From: an uncultured Duncaniella sp.
GTDB taxonomy: Bacteria > Bacteroidota > Bacteroidia > Bacteroidales > Muribaculaceae
Assembly (NCBI GenBank): GCA_910578515.1
Contig: CAJTQR010000001.1
Coordinates: 248,001-312,000, forward strand
DNA: 64,000 bases
Reading direction: 5' to 3'
Position numbers and translations under genes: made by a program
The notes under the pieces: model-generated
What the model was told of the DNA's origin: nothing
The model's input: only the letters and a program-made list of their open reading frames with translations
Database searches by the model: none
In this document: piece by piece, positions 41,650-51,310 of the stretch
Layout of the letters: each line of letters begins with the position of its first letter
How positions within the stretch are numbered: position 1 is the first letter of the stretch

Positions 41650-43662
41650 ATGTCTGTAAAAGAACGCATTGAAAAACTCAGAAATGAGTTGAATAAACAT
41701 AATCACGCTTATTACGTTGAAAATTCACCCACCGTCAGCGACTACGATTATGATATGATGATGAAGGAGCTTGAAAAACTGGAACAAGAATATCCTGAAT
41801 ATGATGATGAGCTATCTCCATCTCACCGTGTAGGCTCTGATATCACCAAAGGATTCAGTCAGGTAGCACATGTCCATCCAATGCTCTCACTTGGAAATAC
41901 ATATTCAATAGGAGAGGTGGATGAATGGGTTAAAAAATGTAATGACCTGTTGGAAAATCCTGTTGGAATGAATTCCATACCTATTGTAGGTGAGATGAAA
42001 TTCGACGGAACAAGCATATCTCTTATATATGAAAACGGAAGATTAATAAGAGCTGTGACTCGAGGTGATGGCGAGAAGGGAGATGATGTGACTGATAATA
42101 TCAAGACAATCCGCAGTATTCCACTCACACTTCATGGAAAGGGATACCCGGAGCGATTCGAAATCAGGGGCGAGATTGTGCTTCCATGGAAGGCTTTTGA
42201 TAAACTTAACCAAGAGAGAGCTTTCAATGAAGAACCATTGTTTGCAAACCCTCGAAATGCGGCTGCCGGGACACTCAAACTGCAGGCATCTTCAGAGGTA
42301 TCGCGCCGTGGTCTTGATGCATACTTTTATTACTTAATCTCTGAGAATCTCCCATGCGACAACCATTATGATAACATGCTGAAAGCCCGCGAATGGGGAT
42401 TTAAAGTCAGTGATGCCATGACATTGCTACATAGCATTGATGAGATTGATAGCTTCATCAATCATTGGGACGAGCAGCGCAAGCATCTGCCTGTCGCCAC
42501 TGATGGTCTCGTTTTTAAAGTAAATAATCTACGTCAACAGCTCAACCTAGGCTATACATCAAAATCACCGCGTTGGGCTATAGCCTATAAATTTGCGGCG
42601 GAAAGGGCTTTGACTCGTTTGAATTTTGTGTCATTCGAGGTCGGTCGTATGGGTATTATCACTCCAGTTGCCAATCTTGAACCGGTATTGCTATCTGGAA
42701 CTATAGTGAAACGTGCCTCGCTTCATAATGAGGATATCGTGAAATCGCTGGATATACATGAGCACGACATGCTATATGTAGAGAAAGGTGGTGAAATTAT
42801 CCCTAAAATCACAGGAGTAGACAAAAATGCGAGAGAGAAAAATGCTACGCCAATTAAATTTGTGACTCACTGTCCTGACTGCGGTACACCGCTAATAAGA
42901 ATACCTGGTGAGGCATCTTGGCAATGTCCCAATAAATATGGCTGTCGTCCGCAAATAATCGGCAGAATCGAACACTTCGTCAGTCGACACATGATGGATA
43001 TCGAGGGAGTGGGAGAGGAGAACTCAGCTTTGCTCTTTGAAGCTGGACTGGTAAAGAATTCTGCAGATTTGTATGACCTTAAAACGTCCGACCTTATTCC
43101 GTTGGATAGAGTAGGGCCCAGGACCGCTCAGCGAATTGTAGATGGTGTTGAAGCGTCTAAAAATGTACCTTTTGACCGTGTGGTTTATGCTCTTTCAATC
43201 CCATTTGTAGGGGAGACTGTGGCGAGAAAGCTGGTTAAGGCTGTAAGGGACATCGATACCCTTATGAATATGAGCAGAGATGAATTGGTCCGCATTGAAG
43301 ATATTGGTCCGCGTATAGCAGATGCCATTATAGAATATTTCGCACTACCGACAAACCGAGAATTAATAGAGCGTTTGCGTAAAGCTGGTGTTCAGATGTC
43401 ACTACCGGAAGAAGATACAACCTATAGCGATATTCTTGCAGGCAAAACAATTGTAATAAGTGGAGTATTTGCTAAGCATTCCCGTGAGGAATATAAGGAA
43501 ATGATAGAAAAGAACGGAGGCAAAAATTCCGGTTCTATATCTAAGAAAACTACTTTTGTCCTTGCAGGAGAAAACATGGGACCGGCTAAATTAGAAAAGG
43601 CTAATTCATTAGGAGTTCCGATTATAGATGAGACTGAATTTCTGAGAATGATAGAAAAGTAA
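41650..43662 (+). CDS. ligA: NAD-dependent DNA ligase
   Basis: A 670-residue LigA, the usual length, which seals nicks during replication and repair. The adenylated lysine is Lys117 in EMKFDGTSISLIYENGRL. Other parts in order: N-terminal Ia domain (HNHAYYVENSPTVSDYDYD), TRGDGEKGDDVT, OB-fold, four-cysteine zinc finger (CPDCGTPL ... CPNKYGC), helix-hairpin-helix motifs (IEGVGEENSALLFEAGLV and FVGETVARKLV) and a C-terminal BRCT domain (ILAGKTIVISGVFAKHSREEYKEMIEKNGGK). No unusual feature. Confidence 0.98.
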   Translation: MSVKERIEKLRNELNKHNHAYYVENSPTVSDYDYDMMMKELEKLEQEYPEYDDELSPSHRVGSDITKGFSQVAHVHPMLSLGNTYSIGEVDEWVKKCNDLLENPVGMNSIPIVGEMKFDGTSISLIYENGRLIRAVTRGDGEKGDDVTDNIKTIRSIPLTLHGKGYPERFEIRGEIVLPWKAFDKLNQERAFNEEPLFANPRNAAAGTLKLQASSEVSRRGLDAYFYYLISENLPCDNHYDNMLKAREWGFKVSDAMTLLHSIDEIDSFINHWDEQRKHLPVATDGLVFKVNNLRQQLNLGYTSKSPRWAIAYKFAAERALTRLNFVSFEVGRMGIITPVANLEPVLLSGTIVKRASLHNEDIVKSLDIHEHDMLYVEKGGEIIPKITGVDKNAREKNATPIKFVTHCPDCGTPLIRIPGEASWQCPNKYGCRPQIIGRIEHFVSRHMMDIEGVGEENSALLFEAGLVKNSADLYDLKTSDLIPLDRVGPRTAQRIVDGVEASKNVPFDRVVYALSIPFVGETVARKLVKAVRDIDTLMNMSRDELVRIEDIGPRIADAIIEYFALPTNRELIERLRKAGVQMSLPEEDTTYSDILAGKTIVISGVFAKHSREEYKEMIEKNGGKNSGSISKKTTFVLAGENMGPAKLEKANSLGVPIIDETEFLRMIEK

Positions 43663-43674
43663 AAAGAATCCGAA

Positions 43675-43734
43675 AATAAATTATTATCCCGGTCAGCATT
43701 ATAATTGAAATACTGACCGGGATAATAATTTATT
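43675..43734. terminator. Long bidirectional terminator between ligA and the GH97 gene
   Basis: Arms 43675-43696 and 43713-43734 are complementary over all 22 bases around a 16-base loop, with TTATT-rich ends on both strands. It serves two convergent genes. Confidence 0.85.
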
Positions 43735-43778
43735 AATATCAGAAATAATATTGGTTATATGTTCTCATTACGTTTTCG

Positions 43779-45755
43779 CTATTCTACTTCAATTACAAAT
43801 CCGCCCATTGGCAAAATCTCAACAGGCACTTTTGTCGCATCTTTTATTTTCAAATTGGTCTTTTTAGGTTCGCGAGTCTTTTTGTCATCATATATAATAG
43901 AGACTGTTGAATTTGCATTGATAAATCGAGATAAGTCAAGCGACAGCTTTTTAGTCTGCGACTCAGCATTTGTACCGGCTATGTACCATTTACCATTATT
44001 TTGACGAGCCAATACAACATATTTGCCAGGATAGCCATCTATAAACTTAGTGTCATCCCAGGTAGTTGGAACTCGGCGCAGGAAATCCATGGAAATTACC
44101 GGCGCACCACCTTCAGATTCAGGAAGAAGATTCTCAGGTGTTAAAGCAAAATTCTGTATTGGATTCTGAAACAATACGGTAGTTGCGAGTTCATGACCAT
44201 CTGTGGTTCGACGAATATGACCTTTCTTATTGCCTTTTGCTAAACGGCGATTCATAAAGCATCCACCAAACTCCATATTGCCAATAGTATTGCGGCAGAA
44301 TGGATGAAGAGCAGCATTACGGGCTTCATCGTCACAATACGACTGATTGAATATCAAGTTTTCCGACGCGAGTACAGCTTCTGAGCCTACATAGTTAGGA
44401 TACATCATCTCCCATCCGCGAGGAATTGTGCAACCATGAAATATCACCATTAATCCGTGGTCATCAGCATCCGAAAGGATATCTTCATATAAACGCATAG
44501 TCTCCTGTTTGTCACCTCCAAAGAAATCCACCTTGATACCTTTTATGCCAAGACTCTTCATCCAACGCATCTCATTTTTGCGCGAAATTGGGGAATCCAT
44601 CTTGTTGATAGGACCTTGTACTATGTCATTCCAGTAACCGCTTGAACTATACCATAGGAAAAGCTCAACACCTTTGCTACGCGCATATTCGACAAGATTC
44701 TCAATACCTTCCTTACCGATATTAGTATCCCACCAATTATCAATCAAAGTGTACTTGTAGCCCATAGCAGCCGCAAGGTCAATAAATTTTTTCTGGTCTT
44801 CAATATTTATTGACCCATCCTGCCATACAATCCAGCTCCATGTCCCTTTACCATAATTATAAGTATTAGCAGTCGTGTAACGAGGAGTCACATTATCCCA
44901 TGGAATAGTTGTCTCTACAATTGGAGCAAGATTATCTCCTACTGTAATCGTACGCCATGGAGTAAATCCAGGCAATGCAAAAGCCGGTGCAGAGGTCCCA
45001 TTCCCATTATTTTCTTCCGGCATTGGAAATTCTACTGTATATAGACCATTATCCTGCACGTCACTAAGGCGTGAGGCACAATATCTGCAGTCCACTCCAG
45101 TTTCACTTACAAGTACCCATCCATCATCACCAATTCGGAACAAACCAGGAAATGTGTAACCATGTCCAAACTTTGATTTTTGACTCATAGGAGTATCAAA
45201 TTGATAATCCTCCTCATAGCTCGGCTTGGTACGCTTCCATCCAATCATAGCATCACTCTGAGGTGTTAGGAACACAGTAGTATTTTCCGGAAAATCAAAT
45301 CCAGTAATTTCCTTCTCTATAATAATAGAACCAGTAGCATTCTCATTCAATCTCGGCAATTCATATCTGAATGCGATATCATTATCCGAAACTCTAAAAA
45401 CTATAGCGAATGGATTATTCTGATTGTTTTTCAGGTTAAGGCGCATTTCATTAGCCTGATAATTCACATCTTTCTTCTTTGAGCCATTCAACGAATATGA
45501 CCGTTCAACCTTGGTGACATCATGACCTACAACAGTCAGTGAATCGGCAAAATTACCTTCGTTGGCTACAAAACCTAATGGTGAAGGGTCAAGAATGGTT
45601 TTGCCATTATATGAGACCGCATATGAGACCCCACCATCTGAAGTTTTATCAAAATCAACTACCAATTTTCCGTCAGGAGAGACGACGCTCAGAAATGAAG
45701 AATGCGCCGCAAACGAAGTAATTAATGATAACGTAACAAATGAAATCTTTTTCAT
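43779..45755 (-). CDS. GH97 glycoside hydrolase, probably the retaining type
   Basis: A 658-residue exported enzyme (signal peptide residues 1-18, MKKISFVTLSLITSFAAHS) of family GH97, which includes SusB-type alpha-glucosidases and alpha-galactosidases. The N-terminal beta-domain holds VVSPDGKLVVDFD; the (beta/alpha)8 barrel includes NWWDTNIGKEGIENLVEYARSKGVELFLWYSSSGYWN and IKGIKVDFFGGDKQ. Asp410 in KVDFF aligns with the nucleophile aspartate of retaining GH97 alpha-galactosidases, whereas inverting SusB-type enzymes use glutamates; so the retaining class is inferred. It lies alone, outside any SusC/SusD-type polysaccharide locus. Confidence 0.9.
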   Translation of the reverse strand: MKKISFVTLSLITSFAAHSSFLSVVSPDGKLVVDFDKTSDGGVSYAVSYNGKTILDPSPLGFVANEGNFADSLTVVGHDVTKVERSYSLNGSKKKDVNYQANEMRLNLKNNQNNPFAIVFRVSDNDIAFRYELPRLNENATGSIIIEKEITGFDFPENTTVFLTPQSDAMIGWKRTKPSYEEDYQFDTPMSQKSKFGHGYTFPGLFRIGDDGWVLVSETGVDCRYCASRLSDVQDNGLYTVEFPMPEENNGNGTSAPAFALPGFTPWRTITVGDNLAPIVETTIPWDNVTPRYTTANTYNYGKGTWSWIVWQDGSINIEDQKKFIDLAAAMGYKYTLIDNWWDTNIGKEGIENLVEYARSKGVELFLWYSSSGYWNDIVQGPINKMDSPISRKNEMRWMKSLGIKGIKVDFFGGDKQETMRLYEDILSDADDHGLMVIFHGCTIPRGWEMMYPNYVGSEAVLASENLIFNQSYCDDEARNAALHPFCRNTIGNMEFGGCFMNRRLAKGNKKGHIRRTTDGHELATTVLFQNPIQNFALTPENLLPESEGGAPVISMDFLRRVPTTWDDTKFIDGYPGKYVVLARQNNGKWYIAGTNAESQTKKLSLDLSRFINANSTVSIIYDDKKTREPKKTNLKIKDATKVPVEILPMGGFVIEVE

Positions 45756-45812
45756 GATATGTAGATACGTGATAGAAAAATTTTAAGGGGAAAATGATAA
45801 TGAAAAATAAAA

Positions 45813-46246
45813 AAGGTAGCAGGACTATAAGCCGGGTTATGTCGTCGCGGGACTTCTATAAAGCAAAGCCCATAGGTTACCGCGGCGGTCATGTCATTTA
45901 TCTAAGTGGCGCCTCGCTTTGCTTCGGCGCTCGAGCAGCCTACCCCCCGGCGATGGACGAGCAGCCCATTGTGGGGAGCATAGCTCAACCCACATGCCGG
46001 TATACATGGCCTTGCAACCCATAAGACGTGCGGCATACCATGTTACCATGATATCCGGTGGGCTCTTACCCCACCTTTTCACCATTTCCTTTATCATGAG
46101 GAATAAAGGTTGTTATTTTCTGTCACGTTACTCTGCCGTTGCCGACAGCTCACTGTTAGAAAGTATGGTGCTCTGTGTTGCCCGGACTTTCCTCTTGCCG
46201 CTACGGATACTTCCATCGGCAAGCGACACGACCGTCCTGCTACCGA
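45813..46246 (-). ncRNA. rnpB: RNase P RNA (class A)
   Basis: On the reverse strand the sequence holds the conserved RNase P core GAGGAAAGTCCGGGC (about 46180) and ACAGAAAATAAC, and its two ends pair as helix P1 (GGTAGCAGGA at 45815-45824 with TCCTGCTACC at 46235-46244). Length is about 430 bases, normal for a class A RNA of Bacteroidota. It is the catalytic RNA that trims tRNA 5' ends. A -7 promoter element lies just upstream. It is placed between the GH97 and priA genes. Protein-like frames across it are shadows. Confidence 0.95.
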
Positions 46247-46249
46247 ACA

Positions 46250-46257
46250 CAAAATTA
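46250..46257 (-). promoter_or_regulatory. -7 promoter element of rnpB
   Basis: Reverse strand TAATTTTG; the predicted start (near 46245) coincides with the 5' end of helix P1, supporting both. Confidence 0.6.
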
Positions 46258-46338
46258 CAAATTAATTTTAAAATTATCTTGTTATTACACACCTTTTATT
46301 GTATTTTTACAAAATAATTTTTCCATCAAGAGTTCCTT

Positions 46339-48810
46339 ATGATATTTGCGGAAGTGCTTCTCCCGGTTCCTATACAAGGGACATTCACATATAAAGTGCC
46401 TGAAATGATTGAAAATTCAGTCAGAGTGGGGCATCGTGTGATAGTGCCGTTCGGTAAGAAAAAATTCTATACCGGCATAGTGGCGGCACTTACACCTATA
46501 TATCCTCAGGAATACGAAGTGAAGGAAATATCGCTTAATATAGATACCTCGCCAATTGTCCGTCACCCACAACTTAAGTTTTGGCACTGGATTGCTGATT
46601 ATTACCTCTGTACGCCAGGCGAAGTATTTAAAGCAGCTGTACCGACTGGACTTAAAATTGAGAGCGAGACTTTCATCTCCATGGCACCTGATTTTGAGGA
46701 AGACGTTACCTCCCGTCTTAGCGAACGGGAAATAGTGGTAATGGAGACATTGATGTCTTCTGATAAGAAAGTGACCGTTGAGACATTGAAGAAAAAAACA
46801 GGCTTCTCGAACATTAGTCCTATTATTAATTCGCTTCTTGATAAAGAGGCCGTTGTGATTTCAGAAAACTTGGTGGAACGTTATCGCTCGCGTAAAGTAT
46901 CCTATGTAAGACTAACAGTAACAAAGGGGAATAACGACGAGTTGCATGCAGCATTTGATTCCATCCGAAATGGTAGTAAGCAGGAGAACGCTCTTCTTGC
47001 TTTAATTGAGCTGTCAGGGTTCATGCGTCAAGGACAGGAGGAACTGACTGAAGTTACCAGAGCGGAACTCTTAGAGAAGTCAGGGGTAACTACAACAGTA
47101 CTCTCTGCAATGGCAAAGAAAGGAATTATAGAAATCTATAAAAAGGAAATTAGTCGATTCGCCTTTACTGGTCTTATCAGCAAGATATTGCCAGAACTCA
47201 CACAACCGCAAAGCATTGCATTGAGTCAGATTCATAAATCATGGATGGAACATGACATCACGTTGCTTCATGGTGTCACTTCAAGCGGCAAAACCGAGCT
47301 TTACATTCATTTGATAGATTATGTTCTCAAGCAACGACGGCAAGTGCTCTATCTTGTCCCTGAAATTGCATTGACCACCCAACTTACTGGACGACTACAG
47401 AAAGTGTTCGGAGAGCAGGTTGTAATATACCACTCCAAGTTTTCTGACAATGAGCGTGTTGATATTTGGGAAAAATTACTCAACTCATCTGAACCATGTG
47501 TGGTAATAGGTGCGCGTTCATCTGTATTCCTCCCATTCTCCTCTTTAGGGCTTGTAATTGTTGACGAGGAGCATGAACAAGCTTATAAACAGCAGGAACC
47601 GGCTCCACGCTACAATGCTCGCGATGCAGCAATTGTACTTGCAAGCATGCATGGTGCGAAAACTCTCCTTGGAAGCGCGACTCCTTCAATTGAGACATAT
47701 TATAAGGCTACCAATGGGAGGTTTGGACTTGTAGAACTGACTCAACGTTATGAAGGGGCGAAACTACCATCCATCGAGCTTGTAGACATGTCATTGGCAA
47801 GAAAGAAAGGGGAGGTTCAAGGAATCTTCTCGCTCCATACTCGTCGTCTTGTCACCGAATCTCTAAATATAGGGGAGCAAGCAATATTATTTCTAAATAG
47901 ACGAGGATATGCGCCTATAGCCCGATGCAAACTCTGCGGGTACGTGCCTAAATGCAATAATTGTGATGTTTCACTGACATATCATCGTCATTCTGACAAA
48001 CTGATTTGTCACTATTGCGGTACACCATATTCTGTTCCAGAAGTTTGTCCGGCATGTAAAGAGCCGGGTATAGAAGTACTGGGATACGGCACAGAGAGAA
48101 TCGAGGAGGAAGTTGAAAGCATATTCCCTAATGTCAAAATATCTCGTTTAGATTTAGATACCACGCGAAGTAAAGATAGCTATGAAAATATCATTGATGA
48201 TTTTTCTAAAGGAAAATCACAAATTCTCGTTGGGACCCAAATGGTAACGAAAGGACTTGACTTTGACAACGTTGGTATGGTGGGCGTAGTAAATGCCGAT
48301 ACGATGATTAATTTTCCGGATTTCAGAGCCTCCGAACGAGCATTCAATATGCTTGAACAAGTGGCAGGAAGAGCGGGTAGACGCGGGAGTAATGGGAAAG
48401 TAACCATTCAGACTTATAACACCCAGCATCCAATTTTCCCGTACTTGCTAACACATGATTACAAGGGCTTTTATGAAAATGAAATTTCAGAACGTCTGAG
48501 ATATAATTATCCTCCTTTTGTAAGGGTAATATATGTGTACATCAAACATAAAGATTCTGCGGCAGTGTCGACTATCGCCTTTGAATACGCAAACCGATTG
48601 CGCGCACTGTTCGGCAATAGGATAAGTGGTCCTGATGAACCGTCTGTTGCGCGAGTACAAACACTTTACATACGCAGAATTATGCTAAAAATAGAGACTA
48701 ATGCCTCTATTTCTAAAGTAAAGAACCTGCTCAGGGATGTGCAGATAAAAATGACGAATGAAAAGAAAATGTCAGGAGCGGTACTTTACTTTGATGTTGA
48801 CCCAATGTAG
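46339..48810 (+). CDS. priA: Primosomal protein N' (PriA helicase)
   Basis: An 823-residue PriA that restarts stalled replication forks. The N-terminal DNA-binding domain (FAEVLLPVPIQGTFTYKVPEMI) is followed by a superfamily 2 helicase core: Walker A HGVTSSGKTELY, motif II VDEEHEQAYK, GARSSVFLPF, and a zinc-binding insert with eight cysteines (CKLCGYVPKCNNCDVSLTYH, CHYCGTPY, CPACKEPG). GTQMVTKGLDFDNV and QVAGRAGRRG are motifs V and VI. Its last 39 bases overlap the end of the VanZ-like gene on the other strand. Confidence 0.97.
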   Translation: MIFAEVLLPVPIQGTFTYKVPEMIENSVRVGHRVIVPFGKKKFYTGIVAALTPIYPQEYEVKEISLNIDTSPIVRHPQLKFWHWIADYYLCTPGEVFKAAVPTGLKIESETFISMAPDFEEDVTSRLSEREIVVMETLMSSDKKVTVETLKKKTGFSNISPIINSLLDKEAVVISENLVERYRSRKVSYVRLTVTKGNNDELHAAFDSIRNGSKQENALLALIELSGFMRQGQEELTEVTRAELLEKSGVTTTVLSAMAKKGIIEIYKKEISRFAFTGLISKILPELTQPQSIALSQIHKSWMEHDITLLHGVTSSGKTELYIHLIDYVLKQRRQVLYLVPEIALTTQLTGRLQKVFGEQVVIYHSKFSDNERVDIWEKLLNSSEPCVVIGARSSVFLPFSSLGLVIVDEEHEQAYKQQEPAPRYNARDAAIVLASMHGAKTLLGSATPSIETYYKATNGRFGLVELTQRYEGAKLPSIELVDMSLARKKGEVQGIFSLHTRRLVTESLNIGEQAILFLNRRGYAPIARCKLCGYVPKCNNCDVSLTYHRHSDKLICHYCGTPYSVPEVCPACKEPGIEVLGYGTERIEEEVESIFPNVKISRLDLDTTRSKDSYENIIDDFSKGKSQILVGTQMVTKGLDFDNVGMVGVVNADTMINFPDFRASERAFNMLEQVAGRAGRRGSNGKVTIQTYNTQHPIFPYLLTHDYKGFYENEISERLRYNYPPFVRVIYVYIKHKDSAAVSTIAFEYANRLRALFGNRISGPDEPSVARVQTLYIRRIMLKIETNASISKVKNLLRDVQIKMTNEKKMSGAVLYFDVDPM

Positions 48811-49176
48811 CCAATAACAAATTGGAACTGCCGTAAAAGAACCAAGCGTATTTGCAAGTGCATCCCATATGTCATTTCCGGCTCTGCCTATATTCATGGC
48901 ATATTGCAACCACTCAACCAAAGCGCCAAATAATGCACTGCATAAGGCGGTAATGATTGCACCACGCAATCTTAACGGCAACGACACTCTCCATCTATCA
49001 AAAATAAATGTGCCCGTCAGTCCGCCAAACATTATGAAGTGCACCACCTTGTCTGCACTCTCAAATAGATGAAATTCCTCCTCCCCAAGTGGTTGGGGGA
49101 GGAGGGTAAGATAAAGTATCGTAACAATAACAACAAATGTTAACTGATACTTGGGGATAAACAGTAATCTATTCAT
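48772..49176 (-). CDS. VanZ-like membrane protein
   Basis: A 134-residue membrane protein with four hydrophobic segments (about residues 8-27, 45-62, 68-90 and 108-128) and the VanZ-family motif DKVVHFIMFGGLTG and the later EWLQYAMNIGRAGNDIWDALANTLGS. Members occur in many bacteria without antibiotic resistance; the function is not settled, with a cell-envelope role suggested in Firmicutes. Its C-terminal codons overlap the priA 3' end by 39 bases on the opposite strand. Confidence 0.8.
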   Translation of the reverse strand: MNRLLFIPKYQLTFVVIVTILYLTLLPQPLGEEEFHLFESADKVVHFIMFGGLTGTFIFDRWRVSLPLRLRGAIITALCSALFGALVEWLQYAMNIGRAGNDIWDALANTLGSFTAVPICYWLHWVNIKVKYRS

Positions 49177-49211
49177 TAAGACTAATCTATAGATACCCCT
49201 TATAATTTGAC

Positions 49212-49763
49212 TTATTTGTTAAGAGCCCAAAGAGTCTCACTAGCCATCATCTTGTAGGCAAGAAGACCATCGGCTGAAAGTTCCACTGTCTGACGGGTTC
49301 CATCAACGCCAGGCATTGACACATGGTTTTCGTCAATGAAAGTCATGAACTCATAGTTATCACCATTAGGAAGCACTACACTCCAAGCCTGGTCTTCTTC
49401 ATCGAAATTGAAACGAACAACAGATTTGTCATTTTCAGATGTGATAGTATAACCTTTACCATCACATTCCACGATATAACGACCATCCTGGCCATCGATT
49501 ACTTTTTTGCCGGAGGCTACAGGATTTGAGCCGCTCCAGAATTCGATTGTGTTGATTACAAGAATATCAGCAAGTGCTGAAACTTCGTAGACGGGAAGAA
49601 TCCAAAAAGCCACGAAGACAACTTCATTAACAAATTTGTTGCTTACCTGGTTATTCCATGCTAAAAGCTTGTTGAACAACGCAAAGCTACCAATACATGA
49701 GGAAGTCATCATTGAGGTAGCAAGAGCCACAACCAATGCTACTGGCAAAAAACGCTTTTTCAT
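49212..49763 (-). CDS. DUF3332-type lipoprotein
   Basis: A 183-residue predicted lipoprotein with a signal sequence and lipobox (SMMTSSCIGSF), followed by a hydrophobic stretch (FVAFWILPVYEVSALADILVINTIEFW) and the motif GSNPVAS. It matches the DUF3332 family, found in Bacteroidota and gammaproteobacteria as a short lipoprotein; its function is unknown. The last 100 residues are soluble and acidic. Confidence 0.75.
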   Translation of the reverse strand: MKKRFLPVALVVALATSMMTSSCIGSFALFNKLLAWNNQVSNKFVNEVVFVAFWILPVYEVSALADILVINTIEFWSGSNPVASGKKVIDGQDGRYIVECDGKGYTITSENDKSVVRFNFDEEDQAWSVVLPNGDNYEFMTFIDENHVSMPGVDGTRQTVELSADGLLAYKMMASETLWALNK

Positions 49764-49843
49764 TACTGTGATTTTTTAATTAGAGGATTAATATTGAAAT
49801 AAATATGTTGTAAACGTGTTGTGTCCTTTTATCTCTGACAGAA

Positions 49844-51241
49844 TTAAGCCTTGGTGCGTGCTTTGTTATAGAAAGCATACACGCGGTTCACATAATCATA
49901 AGTTTCTCGGCCACGCGAATATCCGAATTTGACCACAGGGTCTTTATAATATTTCGGATTTGATTTCCAAAGTATGGCCTTAGCTACGTTGTTGTCCCAC
50001 TTTTGTGGATTCAAACCATACTTCTTAGCCAAAGCAATAGCATCATACACATGGGCCAATCCTGAATTGTAAGCTGCAATCACGAACTTCTTCCGTTCAG
50101 CATCGTCCGGAACCTTATTTTTTAACTGCTTGTCCAAATCGCGCAAAAGTTTGAGAGCGGTTTCCACAGCTATGTCATTCTTCATCACACTTTTTGCTGA
50201 CTGTCCATACCCTTTTGCTGTGCGTGGCATAATCTGCATTAGACCTCGTGCACCAGCCCAGGACACAGCTGTGGAGTCAAATTTACTTTCCACATAAGCT
50301 TGGGATGCCAACAGTTTCCAATCCCAATCGTAAGATTCAGCATATTTTTTGAACAAGTCATCGAAAGGAGAAACTGTTCTACCATTCAAGTTAAAATAAT
50401 TTTTTCCTTTCTCATTTTTGCTGAGTTCAAAATATCGTTTGAGTAACTGAGCTTGCTCCCCACGAGGTTTGTCGCTGTTCAGCCACGAATTGATACTGTC
50501 ACCAAGCCATTTTTTATCAGGAGCCACCGCCCATGCCGACCGCTGCTCAAAACTTAATGGAAGCGATATATCCAAATCATTATAATATGTTTTATTTATC
50601 TTGGCTATATCACTATCGACTATAGTCAAAGGTATAGAGCCATCGCTAACCATTGAAATTAGGTCCTCGGTAATAATCGTATCCTTATCAACGGTGTGAA
50701 TGTTTATGCCACCGCCAATCTCCTGATTTAGGTTTATAATACGTGCCTCATACTTGGAATCAGCTTCCACATAGACATCCTTACCGACCAAATCTGTCAC
50801 ATCGGTAATAAGCTCTGCATCACCTTTCTTAGGCTGTACCAAAACTTGAGTTGTAATATTCTCAGGTCCACATGAAACTACTTTAGCTTTGTTTTCTGCC
50901 GTCACTGGCACTGGATAGGCTATTAAGTCCACCAATCCTGAATCAAGCATTTCTATAGCTCGAGATAACGATGGTGCGACATCGAGTTTTAATGCCAAAT
51001 CCTTATCTACAGCTAAAGCGGTTACCAGCTCATAATCATACCCCATCTCCTGCCCGCGATATATAAAATATGCCTCAGGACTATAAAGAGTCACAACTTT
51101 AAGTGTGTCTGGAAAGTTGTGTGAAGCTGTAAAGCTTTTCTCTGAATCAGCATCCGAACCCTTACTAGAGTTGCCACATGATGTGGTAACTCCAATAATG
51201 GTTAGACCTGATAATAACAGTGTACAAAATCCCCTTCTCAT
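49844..51241 (-). CDS. MltF-like membrane-bound lytic transglycosylase
   Basis: A 465-residue lipoprotein (lipobox VTTSCGNSS). Residues about 45-280 form a periplasmic solute-binding domain (LYSPEAYFIYRGQEMGYDYELVTALA). Residues about 290-450 are a lytic transglycosylase SLT domain (VESKFDSTAVSWAGARGLMQIMPRTAKGYG with catalytic Glu, then FVIAAYNSGLAHVYDA). This two-domain layout is that of MltF, which cuts peptidoglycan and is regulated by muropeptide binding to the N-terminal domain. Confidence 0.9.
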   Translation of the reverse strand: MRRGFCTLLLSGLTIIGVTTSCGNSSKGSDADSEKSFTASHNFPDTLKVVTLYSPEAYFIYRGQEMGYDYELVTALAVDKDLALKLDVAPSLSRAIEMLDSGLVDLIAYPVPVTAENKAKVVSCGPENITTQVLVQPKKGDAELITDVTDLVGKDVYVEADSKYEARIINLNQEIGGGINIHTVDKDTIITEDLISMVSDGSIPLTIVDSDIAKINKTYYNDLDISLPLSFEQRSAWAVAPDKKWLGDSINSWLNSDKPRGEQAQLLKRYFELSKNEKGKNYFNLNGRTVSPFDDLFKKYAESYDWDWKLLASQAYVESKFDSTAVSWAGARGLMQIMPRTAKGYGQSAKSVMKNDIAVETALKLLRDLDKQLKNKVPDDAERKKFVIAAYNSGLAHVYDAIALAKKYGLNPQKWDNNVAKAILWKSNPKYYKDPVVKFGYSRGRETYDYVNRVYAFYNKARTKA

Positions 51242-51310
51242 AGATGTTAGTTAAGAAAATTATTTAGTTGCAAATTAATAGTAAATGTGGTGAGAGGGAA
51301 AGCAGAAGAA

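Noticed and set aside
44000..45755. Polysaccharide utilisation locus around the GH97 gene
   Set aside because: No SusC, SusD or regulator gene is adjacent; the neighbours are ligA and RNase P RNA.
45794..46317. Forward and reverse protein frames across the priA upstream region
   Set aside because: They lie over the RNase P RNA gene, whose conserved core and paired ends are clear.
48772..49176. Glycopeptide resistance from VanX-like and VanZ-like genes
   Set aside because: They are far apart, and no VanH, VanA or VanS/R genes are near; both families are common housekeeping proteins.
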